The translations under genes were made by a program, and so were the position numbers. A stretch of DNA of 64,000 nucleotides, taken from the NCBI RefSeq assembly GCF_051622035.1, contig NC_135362.1:24823001-24887000 (forward strand), in the 5' to 3' direction. Positions 10,969-22,330 of the stretch are shown here, one piece after another (within the stretch, counting starts at the first letter, position 1; each line of letters begins with the position of its first letter). The notes below the pieces were generated by a model, which worked only from the letters and a program-made list of their open reading frames with translations, was not told the origin of the DNA and searched no databases. This DNA comes from Arctopsyche grandis (lineage: Eukaryota; Arthropoda; Insecta; Trichoptera; Hydropsychidae).

Positions 10969-11650
10969 TGTCAAAAAAAATTCATATCAATGACTGCATT
11001 ATATTTTACCATTAACGCTTTTTGTGTATCGAAAAATGCTCACTTTTATATATGTATGTACATACATATGTATAGCTAGCTGAACCCGGCATGCATTGGA
11101 ATGCCACAATAACGCATGCAATTCCCGTTCCATTCCCGTTCTCGTTCCCGTTCCTGTTCCCGTTCCCATTCCCATTTGTCGCAAAAAAGCAAACAGCGAA
11201 CACATTTGAAATTATTCAATTATTTGTTTATTTTACCTTAACAACGCATGTCGCGACGCGAAAACATTTGAAATTATTGCGTTGCAATGCCACTCATTCC
11301 CGTTATTCCCGTTTCTGTTCCTGTTTTTGGCCGATTTTTCTTCACAGTAAGCTTCCCGAACATGCATACAATAAATTCCATCGTTCCATCGTACAATTCC
11401 CATGCAATGCAATTACGCATGCAATTCCCGTTCCCGTTCCCGTTTCTCGATGCGTTTCGATAAGTGAATAATAATAATATTAATTGTATTTAATCCAAAT
11501 ACTGATTACATATTACTTTAAATATTTATGTAGCGTAAGATTTCAGATTACTTAAAAATATAATTTAAACAAGTTTAAAACATGGAATATTGGTTGTCAC
11601 ATTTTAAATATAATAAAAATTCGGCTCATCAAAAGTAGTCCATCGTCTTC
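10969..11650 (+). repeat. (TTCCCG)n pyrimidine-rich repeat element
   Basis: Clusters of CCCGTTCC/CCCATTCC hexamer units at 11117-11177, 11296-11325 and 11423-11450 are separated by unique spacers. One spacer holds TTGTCGCAAAAAAGCAAACAG. An inverted copy lies at about 30800-31500. The open frames on both strands here (rich in FPF or GTGTGT) are by-products of the repeat. Confidence 0.7.
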
Positions 11651-12720
11651 TTAGTAATAATTAGTAACATAATTTGTCGAGGAAACTACACACACACACA
11701 CACATGAACAACAAACAGGCAAGTTTTGAATGGGGGCGAAAGGCTAAGTTTAATTGACAACGTTAAGGTGAGCCGAGAATTTAACTAGTAAAACCATTGA
11801 AGTAGAATGGGTAGAAGCGCTCTCAGCTTCCAAAAATGTTGACACAAAAACTCCGTGCATACGGAGATTTCGGCTGCTTTTCTCAGTTGTTTGTTGAGCT
11901 CTGTAGCAGTAGGATCTCTTTGAAATAGGCTCTACTAGTGAAATTGTGTGGTAGTATTAGTTCGACAAAGTCCGAAAATCTGTATGTGCACGTGCTAGAT
12001 GTTCGGACCAGCCTCACTCATTGAAAAACAGGGCCGTACACCGTTGCTAAAAATGTTGCCACAAAAAATCCGTGTGACGATAAGCGACGATCACTTCCAC
12101 GAATTTTTTTTCCTCACTATTTTGTCTCTCTTCTGACTTTCCGTCTCTCTCTCTTCGATGGCTCGCTTTTAAGCGATACTTTTGTTAGGAATGACTATTC
12201 TATACATTATACTTCAATGCTCGTAATCAGAGAAATTATAATATTTCTCTGGTTGTAATACGTATCGTCGTAATTCAAAACATTTTTGTAATTCAAAACA
12301 TCAACGATGATCTAATTTTAGCTCAATCTCGCTCGCTAATTTTGATATTTAATTTCAATTTTTTAATTTAATTTTTTTTTCAATATTTTGTACGCTACTG
12401 GTTTTAAAAGTTGGCCCAAAATCGTCGTTGGTTAAATGTTTCCGAGGGGGGAAACACAGTAGTATATCGTGACGACTTATAAGAAACAATAACAAGGTAT
12501 TTTTCGCTCGTAATCAGAGAAATTATAATATTTCTCTGGTTGTAATGCGTATCGTCGTAATTCAAAACATTGTTGTAATTCAAAACATCAACGATGATCT
12601 AATTTTAGCTCAATCTCGCTCGTTAGCTTAATTTTGTTATTTAATTTCAATTTTTTAATTTAATTTTTATTTCGATATTTTGTACGCTACTGGTTTTAAA
12701 AGTTGGTTGAATTTGTGTAA
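11651..12720. repeat. Unclassified insertion with 200-bp direct repeats
   Basis: No gene is visible. 12219-12414 and 12506-12706 are direct repeats of about 200 bases, each beginning GCTCGTAATCAGAGAAAT and ending ACTGGTTTTAAAAGTTGG. Each has an AGAGAAAT...ATTTCTCT hairpin near its start. A CA dinucleotide run lies at 11689-11703. The right edge abuts the true upstream sequence of the Kelch gene. Confidence 0.55.
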
Positions 12721-12872
12721 TCTAATCTTATGCCAATATCTTTCATGACATTATGAACTTTTACTGGGCAGTTACCTTAAATTGGTAAGATGGAATAGAA
12801 GTGAATGTTAGTGAAAGAGAAGCCGATATTATACTTTTATATGCATTTGTTTTTGAAATAAACTGGTTAAGA

Positions 12873-15800
12873 ATGAATTCTAGTAAAAATAATTCCATTT
12901 TGTTAGTTGGAGGTGTCGATGACGTACGTAAAGTTTTGTTATCAGTTTTGCGTTAGACTATAAAATAACATAATATTTATGTAATAATATCATATTATCA
13001 GAATGCTAGTGAGATTGATGAATTCAACCCGAAGAATCGAAAATGGTCTCTTTTTTATAATATAGCAAAAAAAATTCGAGAATTTTCCTGTGTTTTGATT
13101 GAACATAAATTGTATCTCTTTGGCGGGATGTTTGAAAAGGAAGTCACAGATAGCGTAAGTAGTGCAATGTGCTTAGAATTTTTAATTTGTATTTTACAAT
13201 TAATAAAAGAATGAGTAAATTTTTATTCAGAAATATACTATTTAATTTCAGGTGTGGCTTCTGGACCTGAACTCGAAAGAACTGAAACCGTTGGGATCAA
13301 TGCAAAAGGCAAGGGCGAATTCAAAAGCTGTAGTTTGTAACAAGCGGATATTTGTGATCGGAGGCGTTGACAGCCAGGCACAACCATTATACACAATGGA
13401 AGAGTAGGAATAGTTCAATGAATTGATAGGCACATTAAAAACTGTTATTTGAACCGAACGATTATTTGATTTTCTCTCGATTTAGGTATGATATAGAAGA
13501 AGATACTTGGAAGACACCTGTAAACATAAATTTCAAGCGATATAATTACGCTGTAGCAGTCATTGAAAGTAAAATTTATATCATCGGAGGAGATGATGAA
13601 GGAGGTGCATCGAAAGATGTTAATGTCTATTGCACAGTTTCAAATAAATTTGGTGAACTTAATGCGATGACAGTCGATAGGCGTGATTTGACTGTGAGTT
13701 AACGCATTTCAAAGAATCAATCGTTTCAAATGGTTGTGTAAACTTTAGTATGCGAACTTTAATTCATACTTTTTGAAAATTTCAGGCAGTTCCTTTGAAT
13801 AATTGTATTTACGCAATTGGAGGCCGGGATGATACTCTGGTATTAGATGCAGTTGAAAAATATAATCCTTGTAATAACAACTGGGAGAATGTTGAGATCT
13901 TAGCCGCACCAAGGGAATCACCATGTGCGGTTATATATAATAGCCGAATAATTTGTTTTGGTGGGTGTTTATATATGTACATATGTACATACACATATTC
14001 TTTGAAGTGGTCCACATGAAATTAGTGAAATTTAAATCAATGTACCTACTATAGCATATACAATACGTGTTTAATTGCAGGAAATAAAGAATCAGATGCA
14101 ATTTTTGAATTATGCTCAATTAATAAAGTATGGACGACCGTCGGAAAAATGAAAAATGCAAGACGTCGTTATATGGCTTTTGTATGGGAAAACAGTTTAA
14201 ATAGTGATGGAAAACAAGATCAAAGTAAATTTTATAATAAAGATTCATATTTACACGTGATTTTAAATATACATAATATCATTTATAAATAAAATTCAAT
14301 TTTAAAATAAAATAAATAGCAGCAAATTGTGACATGGAAAGCTCTTCGAAAGCAAGCTCAGACCACAATCAAGTAATCAAAGAAAAATTAAAAAATAGTA
14401 ATTTAGATAGAGATCAAACATTGAGTCAAAATGAAAATGTAAAAAGTAAAAGAGTGAAAACGACGCATAATGGTATGATTTCATAATATACATTAGAATA
14501 CATGCACACATACATATGTATAATTATAATTTTTAATATGTCTTCAAATTCAGTTGTAGATGCTGATAGTGGAGCGAGTTGTTCTTTCGATAAAGAGGTT
14601 TTTAATATTCTTAATAATGCAGTAAATATTGAATTTTTTTTATTAAAAATTAAAATATTTTTAGAATCTAAATACTAATTTGAGCAACCAAAACCCTCAA
14701 AGTAATCCAATTGGTAGTAATTTGGAAGAAAAAACAGTATTTATTTTAGGCGGATTCGAAACAGTGAGTTTATTTAATTTCATATATGGATTTTTATCAA
14801 TGATTTTGTAATATTTTAGATAATGTTTTAGGGTGACAATTCAATGGACGCATATAACCCTATATCGAAAAAAATATACCTGAAATTTCTCGATTTACCT
14901 AAAATATTTAACGGTTTTGCCTCAGTCGTTTACAACAAAAAACTATTGATATTTGGAGGATTTAATTCCGCCACAGATCAGGTATTGCTATTTTTACATA
15001 CCTCTTTTTAGTTCAGAAACGATATGGTCGTGTGACAAAGTTTGGGTTTTTATCCGAGCGTTTTTTAACATGTGCAATGTCGTAAAATTCGTTCACACAC
15101 AGACACGTTTGTAAAGTCGCAATACCATGTTGAAATAGGTACAGTGCTTAGATTTGGTGACAAAACAATTGACGTATTACAAACCATCACTGCTAGAAGC
15201 GAGGAAATTTACCAGAGTCGCAGTAGTTGATAACCATGTATATGTATTGGGAGGACTTGATTCCGAGGAAAGAGAATTACTTACTGTAGAGCGGTATGTG
15301 AAAATTTATAACATGTTTCATTCTCTGATTATAATCAAAGTAACGACCACAGTCATGGTAAATTTCTCTGGAAAATATTAACTATTTTCTGGCAATCTGC
15401 TTATGGAAATATTTGGATAAAATACCTGGCTATCATATTATATGCTTTATTTTTTAAAATTTAATTTTAAATATTTATTTATGCTGGTGACAAAACCACC
15501 TTAACGAAAAGCGCTCGGCGACAATGCCGCACCAGAATATATGAAAAAATTAAAATATCTATTTTGACTCCGAATTCGATTTCGATTTGATTAATATAAC
15601 TGGAGCATCATCTATTAGCGAATTCCCGCTTTCAACTTTAAGTTTAGCAACGCATCGGGGAGCATGCGGTGACGTCATTACGCTTGCTTTAGCATCCTAC
15701 GAGTAATCTGACAGAAAAAGAAAAATTGCCAACGCACGCCACCGATACAGACATGTTATAAGATTAAGTTGTATAATTAATGTTATAATTAAGTTATTTT

Positions 15801-18386
15801 ATTTCTACAATACAATTTTAATTTAAAAGTTTGAGAAATAAAAACAAATATGATTTTGGTAAATGTATGTATGTAGCAGTGGCGTGCCATAGAAATTTTT
15901 CTTTGTTTCGAAATTAGGCTTTAGTTATATTGATTAAATCGAAGTCTAAATTGATAATTTATTTTTTTCATATATTCTGGTGCGGTCTTGTCGTCCAGCA
16001 CTTTTTGCTGAGGCGAATTTGTAGGGCGCGGCTTTGTATCATTGTTTGGCGCGATTTTGTCGCCACGTGGTAATTTCTGGGCGGTTATGTCGGGCGCTAA
16101 TTTACCAAGCGGTTTTAATTGGACACCTTCTGGCACAGAAGTGGTCAACTGGTCATCACGTTGTTGTTATTACTGCTATCGAACTTAAATGATCACAAAA
16201 TACTGAGCTATATAGATGAAAACGTGGATTATATGGATGAATTGATTAACGATATCAATTCTTATTTAGTTAGTTTAGAAATGAAGTACAAGAGTTCAAG
16301 CTTTAATATTTCTGATCATAATAAGTAAAATTTGAAAACAAATAGCTTGTATTTGTATTTGTAAGAACAAATGATGAGGATTGGTCACCACCTTATTTTT
16401 CATTTTTTTTAGCTGGAGTCCAAACGAACGTAATTTTGTTAGTTCGATGCTTTCTAAGCGAATACATTCCGCTGTAGTAGTTTGTGGAGATAAAATTTAC
16501 GTCATTGGAGGAACTATTCCATGTGAAGACTATGAATTTACAAATGTTGTAGAAATGTATTGTACAAAAACAGATAAATGGACACGTCTTAATGAAATGA
16601 ATTCGTGTAGATCTGGCCTATCTGTAGGTTCAGTTAATTTATACCTACATATATACATATAGTATACTCTCGATTATCCGTGCTTGAAAAATATTAATTA
16701 ATTTAATTTTTTTCTTATATGATTATGAGATGCACCGATTGATTGCGACCTTCAACACGCGTGTTATTTGAAACAAATGATGTCACACAGAAATGTTTTT
16801 CGTTTCCTTTTTAAATGTCTTTTACTATTGCGTTAATTCTTTCAGTCGCTTTTGATTAGCGAAAAAGTAACGAGTGCGTGAATTCAGAGCAGATTTTTTC
16901 GTAACATGCGTATTTTTAATTATTTTCAATTGCTGATGAATTCTGCATCGAATTTCGAGAATATTTGCAAAGAGAAAATTTGCAACCCGATCAAATCTAT
17001 AATGCAGATGAAACAGGCCTATACTGGAAGTGCTTGCCGACAAAAACGCTGGCTTTAATGAGAGAAAAGTCCGCTCTTAGACATAAATCGTCCAAAGAAA
17101 GGATAACTGTCATGTGTTGAGGAAACGCAGCAGAACTCATGAAATGAAACTTTTGATGATTGGGAAAGCAAAGAAACCTCGATCTTTTAAGGTAACTGAA
17201 ATGAAAAATCTACCCGTCGATTATTATAGTCAGAAAAGGGCATGGATGGACAGGGAGATTTATGAAGATTGGTTAAAAAATAAATGGTTTCCAGAGGTGC
17301 AAGATTTAAAAAAAAATAAGGTATTGCCAAAGAAAGCAGTATTGTTATTAGATAATGCTCCTTTCCACCCGAACGAAAGCATATTGAAAACAAACGATGG
17401 ACTTATGGTTACAAAATTTTTGCTACCAATATATATTAATGAAGTATGGACCTTATATATATTAAGTATATATTAATGAAGTATGAAGAGAATGAAGTAA
17501 ATGATATATCTGAATTATGTGGATTATTAGAAAATTTAAAATGTTTTGAAAATGTGGATAACGAAAACATCGATGAGTGGCTCAATCATGATTTAAGTGA
17601 TCTAGGTTTTAAACGCATGGGTGATCTTTTTTTTTTCAAAAGACGAAGAAAATGAAAGTGACACTACAAGTGAAGAAAATACCAGTGGTTACATTAGTCA
17701 TAAAATGGTACAACACTAGTACTAACTACTAATGGCCACTTATCTGCTTAACTATAAGCGTTTTTCTTAATAAATAATGAGTATTAAAATTATGAAACAA
17801 AATTTTGTGTTGTTAATATGATATTATATTCGAAACCAAGTCAAAATTTGATGATTCGGATTATCCGTGTTTTTCAATTATCCGTGCCCTTCCGCCCCAG
17901 CATTATCCCGGATAATCGAGAGTGTACTGTATATACATATATGCATACATAAAATAAACTTTTTTTAATTTATAATAACTTCACCTAATGATTTTCAAGG
18001 GCGTGGCTTTGAACAACAAAATCTATGCAATAGGTGGTCGTACAGATGTTGGAAATTCGGAATTAGTGGAGATATTCGATCCTGTATCCGATACCTGGAC
18101 TACGGGGAAAGAACTAAGCAAAGAAGCGAAAGTGCGCTGTGCGATTGCTTATAAGAAAAAAATAATTTGCTTTGGTAAGTTTTAAGTATGCATATATCTA
18201 TGCACGTGTATATACATATGTATGTAAAATTAAGTCGACAAACTTACATACTTATTTTCAGGAAACCACTCCAGTTTGGAATACGACCCAAATAGAAATT
18301 ATTATGATGAATTAAATGATCTTAAAATATCAAGAGTGAATTGTAATGCGATACTTGTTGATTTCGATTTATCTAATTATATCTAA
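12873..18386 (+). CDS. BTB-less two-propeller Kelch protein, arm A, 664 aa
   Basis: Fourteen exons: 12873-12923, 13002-13154, 13252-13403, 13486-13693, 13786-13960, 14081-14224, 14320-14472, 14554-14597, 14665-14763, 14832-14981, 15139-15293, 16413-16623, 18000-18174 and 18262-18386. Phases agree throughout and the sum is 1995 bases. Residues 1-290 form one six-bladed propeller (LLVGGVDD, YLFGGMFE, FVIGGVDSQ, YIIGGDDEG, YAIGGRDD). Residues 295-380 form a polar Ser/Asn/Lys linker. Residues 382-664 form a second propeller (FILGGFET, LIFGGFNS, YVLGGLDSE, YVIGGTIP, YAIGGRTD). The link between propellers depends on splicing 14224 to 14320; without it the protein ends at 14292. Exon 3 uses donor GTAGGA, so the TAG there is intronic. 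Intron 11 carries a GC-rich insert and intron 12 a Tigger element. The frame is intact; partner and pathway are unknown. Confidence 0.8.
14225..14319 (+). promoter_or_regulatory. Readable linker intron with stop and poly(A) hexamers
   Basis: This 95-base intron separates the two propellers. Unspliced, it continues the frame for 22 codons (ending NIHNIIYK) to TAA at 14290-14292. AATAAA hexamers follow at 14288-14293, 14306-14311 and 14311-14316, before the acceptor. Retention or early polyadenylation would give a one-propeller protein of about 317 residues. The open frame is also kept in the arm B gene (42577-42671) and in the decayed copy near 21590-21654. Confidence 0.55.
15400..16390. repeat. 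Insertion cluster in intron 11, with GC-rich degenerate minisatellite
   Basis: 15480-15600 and 15900-16140 carry related GC-richer sequence on opposite strands, built from degenerate units of about 16 bases resembling GACAAAGCCGCGCCC. The hAT-like ends at 15727-15747 and 15878-15899 suggest a small element between them. The arm B gene has only one such block (41290-41520), so arm A gained extra material. No gene here; the small ORFs at 15921-16148 and 16119-16328 are unsupported. Confidence 0.5.
16660..17929 (+). mobile_element. Tigger/pogo-type DNA transposon, decayed
   Basis: Terminal repeats AGTATACTCTCGATTATCCG and its near-complement (CGGATAATCGAGAGTGTACT) lie next to TA target sites. 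Within it, the plus strand codes for pieces of a DDE transposase: a YNADETGLYWK block near 17000 (first Asp) and LLLDNAPFHP near 17347 (second Asp), the fragment at 17114-17476 being the longest. The region after LLP that normally holds the third acidic residue is lost. It lies in intron 12 of the arm A gene and is absent from arm B, so it inserted after the duplication. Confidence 0.88.
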
Positions 18387-18482
18387 TTTTATCAGCAATC
18401 AATATATTTTATTTATTTTTACCATCTATCTAATGTATACTAAATCTGATAATATTACTCATTGATCTATTATTGATACAAT

Positions 18483-18640
18483 CAGGGCCGCACCTACCAT
18501 ATTTTCAAATGTATGCAATGCATACAGGCGGCCGAAATATAAAGGAGGTCGAAAGAACTGTGAGTCGAATAAATGATATTCCCTAAAAAATACGAAGCAA
18601 GACATCGTACTTTTTAAAATGCATTTACATAGGTTGTCTT
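18483..18640 (+). mobile_element. Truncated hAT element at a duplication breakpoint
   Basis: Begins CAGGGCCGCACCTACCATA, the same end as the hAT at 39579-40245, and matches about 150 bases of it in inverse orientation. It stops abruptly at about 18640, where sequence from intron 1 of another Kelch copy begins. This marks the right breakpoint of arm A. Confidence 0.6.
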
Positions 18641-19538
18641 GTTATAATATCATATTATCAGAATGCTAATTTGATTGAAGAATACGAATAATTGGAGTAT
18701 TTTTTACGAGATACCAAATAAAATACAAGAATTTTCCTGTGTTTTGATTGAACATAAATTGTACCTATTTGGTGGAACGCTTGAAAATAAAGTCACAGAC
18801 AGAGTAAGTAGTGCAATGTGCTTAGTATTTTTAATTTGAATCGAACAATTCTTAGTATTTTACAATTAATAAAAGAATAATTGAATTTTGATTCAGGAAT
18901 ATACTATTTAATTTCAGGTGTGGCTTCTGGACTTGAACACGAGAATACTACAAGAATTGCAATCAATGCAAAAGGCAAGAGCGAATTCAAAAGCTGTAGT
19001 TTGTAACAATCGGATATTTGTGATCGGAGGCTTTGACAGCCAGGCACAACCATTATACACAATAGAAGAGTATTGGAATAGTTCAATTAATTTATGGGCA
19101 TATTAGAAACTGTTATCACTGAACGTTTCATTTCGATTTAGGTATGATATAGAAAACGATACTTGGAGGACATCTATAAACATAAATTTCAAACGATATA
19201 ATTATGCTGTAACAGTCATTGACAGTAAAATTTATATCATCGGAGGATATGACGTACGGTACGGTGCATCGATTGAAGTTGATGCCTATTGCACAGGTCC
19301 AAATAAATGGATGGAAAGTTCTCCGATGAAATTCAAGAGGCATGATTTGACTGTGAGTTAACGCATTTAAAAGAATCAATCGATTCAAATGGTTGTATAA
19401 ACTTTATTGTATTTACGCAATTGGAGGCCAGGATGATTCTCTATTAGTTACAGTTGAAAAATATAGTCCTAATATTAACGTCTGGGCGAATGTTGAGAAC
19501 TTACTCGAATCGAGGGAATCACCATGTTCGGTTATATA

Positions 19539-21306
19539 CAGTGGCGGCTCGTCCATACGCACTGCGGTACTGCAGCACCCCCAAGGAAATTGAGAAAAAT
19601 TTAATATTATTATATACATAAATGTATGTATATTATATGAAAATATCAATATTATTTAAGCGTGTATTAAGCTCGCCCGCACACCGATACATCCAATATT
19701 GATCATACATCGCGGTACTAATATCAGAAATTGAGGCATCGTTTATGATTTTGTGCAGTACGGTTTTCGATGGAATATGCCGAGTGGGCGATGGAGGGGC
19801 GCGGGGTCAGCTAGAAGCTTGGTCGGTACTGCACTCCCAACAGTATTATACACATTTCTTGTTGCGTTCGTGTGCGCGCCGCGCCGCGCGCTCGACACGC
19901 TCCTCACTTTTCCTCATTTCTTCTGCACCTTTTGTCTTTCCTTCTACACCTCTTACACTTTCTGCCTTTCTACACTTCCTTCTACACGTCAGTTTAAGTA
20001 TTTAAAATGGTATCAAAATCAAGAGAAGCTGAGCCAATGTTTTCAAGAACTTAAATATTCTTCCGAAAATACTGATAAAACAATAACAGATTCTACCAAT
20101 TTACTGAATACAATTTTTTATTTTAGTCAAAACTTTTTCATAGAAATTATTTATAACCAAATGCAATCTAATAATATCGATGCATTTTCAATTAAAGAAA
20201 ACTTAAAAAGTTTTACTAATGTCATTATACAAATATTTCCAATATTTTTATACTTTAGTTTAGTTATGTAATGTGCTATTTAATCATATTATAGCTTTCA
20301 TTCTTTTCCTTTTCATTTGTTTATTTTGTATTTACCTTTTTCATTTGTTTTATATTTGTAAATTTCAATTTCTTCTTATATTCTATTTTATAACCTTTTC
20401 CAAATATTTTAATAATATAGTTTAATTATGCAATGTTCTACATATTTTGTCATGCCTTTATTCTTTACTTTTTAATTTGTTTTCCTTATATTTATCTTTT
20501 TCATTTTTGTAAAAATCTATTATTGGACTCGGATGTTACATATATTATTTATTTACTATTTGTTTCTTTATACATATCTATGTACATCCTGTCTGTTGAT
20601 TTTTCAATTAATAAAATAAAATAAAATGTGAGATTCTTAAAGCGAATAGAAGCCAAAAATATGTGATGCATATATTATCGCACATATTATAGAAGCCAAA
20701 AATATGTGCGATGTTATTATTAAGGATATAAAAGAAAGATATACTTTTTCTAATTATTTAATAAAGAAATTTTGAAAAGTACTGAAAGTAAATGCCAATG
20801 GAAAATCTACTACTAACCGTTGAATCATATCGAATGCTAGATAAAGAAAAACTTCAAACTGAATTAGAAGTGTTTTACTCAAGGAAAGAAATGCATAGTA
20901 TTAATGATATATTAATATTTTTAAAACTTATTTTTGCAAACAAAACTTATTCAAATTCTGCTTACAACTTCAACTACCTCTGAGCCAGAACGGTGTTTTT
21001 CATCAATAATAGAATAAAGACATACATATATAAGAAACAGAATGGTTCAGGACAGATTGACGGCTTTGTCTATGCTGTCAATTGAAAAAAAATGATTATG
21101 AACAGTGAAAAATTTTACGAAAAGGTGATAGACCTTTTTCAAAGAAAAAAGACAGAAGAATCAATTTTATAATGAAATAAAATACATATAATGTTTAATT
21201 TTTATCATTTTGATGTTAATAGTAAAATATAATCCAAATAAACATTTTTTTTTTATTTTTAATCAACCGCAGCACCCCCAGATATCGTATCCACGAGCCG
21301 CCACTG
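19539..21306 (+). mobile_element. hAT transposon remnant inside a Kelch exon
   Basis: The ends are CAGTGGCGGCTCGT and ACGAGCCGCCACTG. The 8-base target-site duplication GTTATATA lies at 19531-19538 and 21307-21314. Pieces of a hAT transposase remain: a YSSENTDKTI-type fragment near 20050 and the C-terminal dimerisation part near 20792-21170 (IKTYI near 21013, GQDRLTALSML-like residues near 21047). The middle is lost, partly replaced by a LINE tail at about 20233-20627. The clean duplication suggests a fairly recent insertion. Confidence 0.92.
20233..20627 (+). mobile_element. LINE 3' end with A-rich tail, nested in the hAT
   Basis: About 395 bases matching 38507-38900 closely (for example CTATTATTGGACTCGGATG, CATCCTGTCTGTTGATTTTT), both ending in repeated AATAAAAT. 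It is a 5'-truncated copy of a LINE whose coding part is not in this window, so the clade is unknown. Confidence 0.65.
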
Positions 21307-21697
21307 GTTATATATAATAACCAAATAATTTGTTTTGGTGGGTGCTTCCATACGTATATACATACACATTCTTTGAAGTGGTCCACATTAAAGTAGTGAA
21401 AATAAAATTAATCTACCTACATATAAATGAAGTGTTTAATTAAAGGAAATAAAAAATCAGATGCGATTTTTGGATTCCGCTCATATAATAATGCATGGAC
21501 GAAAATCGGAGAAATGAATAATGCAAGACGTCGTTATATGGCTTTTATATGGGAAAACAGTTCAATTGGTGATGGAATACAAGATAAAAGTAAATTTCAT
21601 TATAAAGATTCATATTTATACATGATTTTAAATATACATAATATCATATATAAATAAAATTTAATTTTAAAATCAAATAAATAGCAGCAAATTATGA

Positions 21698-22330
21698 AAT
21701 GGAAAGCTCTTCGAAAGCAAACTCATAGCACAATCAAGTAATCAAAGAAAAATTGAACAATTGAGATAGAGAACAAACATTGAATCAAAATGAAAATGAA
21801 AAAAGGAAACGATTAAAAACGACGCATAGTGGGAAGCTGTAATAATGTACATAAGTATAGATACATACATGATATAAGTTCATAATTTGAACAATGTACA
21901 TACATATGTATAATTTATAGTATGTCTTCAAATTCATTTTTAGATGCTTATAGTGAACCAAGTTGTAAATAAAATCACTTGTAATTATGCATTTTGTTAT
22001 CTACCCGACACCGCTGTTATTCTTTTTTCAATATGCTTACTGTAAATCTTGTGAATTTGTGAAGAATATGTAATTGCATACCATTCCAAATGTTATTTCC
22101 CAATCGTATCATTGAATATTTGTTAAAATAATAATTTAATTATGTTGTGAATTTGATTAAAATGTGTTTAAACTGTAACTATGTATTATAAAATAAAACA
22201 ATAAAAATGCACTAATTCTTTCTGAACGCAAAAATATATTATTTACTTTTAAAATAAAATGAATAGCAATGGATTATGAAAAATTAATTTAAAGTAAGCT
22301 TAACGCATAATAACAGGCGAAGAAAAATTG
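21698..22330 (+). pseudogene. Fragments of a Kelch linker exon
   Basis: 21698-21840 matches the linker exon of arms A and B (MESSSKA...), but stop codons interrupt it. A piece of the next exon follows near 21941-21970. A further, more decayed echo (ATAGCAATGGATTATG) lies at 22262-22330. These are the remains of the second-propeller half of the 18662 pseudogene. Confidence 0.6.

Larger units (their letters stand above)
18662..21660 (+). pseudogene. Kelch propeller pseudogene with hAT inside an exon
   Basis: Remnant exons match the one-propeller module: 18662-18803 (exon 2, 142 bases against the usual 153, so frameshifted with an early stop), 18918-19069 (exon 3), 19142-19352 (exon 4), about 19400-19538 plus 21307-21340 (exon 5) and about 21446-21656 (exon 6). 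There is no first exon; the region before 18662 is a truncated hAT. Exon 5 has also lost its acceptor. Its nearest relatives are the minus-strand copies at 35266-36938 and 53311-55570. It could still be transcribed, but it cannot make a whole propeller. Confidence 0.85.

Noticed and set aside
10999-11471. ORFs with GTGTGT or FPFPF runs (also 30969-31478)
   Set aside because: Translations of the TTCCCG/GGGAAC repeat; they recur wherever the repeat does.
13401-13410. Apparent in-frame TAG after the third exon of the arm A Kelch gene
   Set aside because: The exon ends at GAAGA with a GT donor at the same place as in all paralogs; the TAG is intronic.
12873-14292. Treating each propeller of arms A and B as an independent gene
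   Set aside because: Splicing of the 95-base intron joins both halves in frame in two arms, as in the BTB gene. The single-propeller form is kept as a possible isoform.
17446-17655. 69-residue ORF resembling a small protein
   Set aside because: Lies within the Tigger element and is the tail of its transposase frame.
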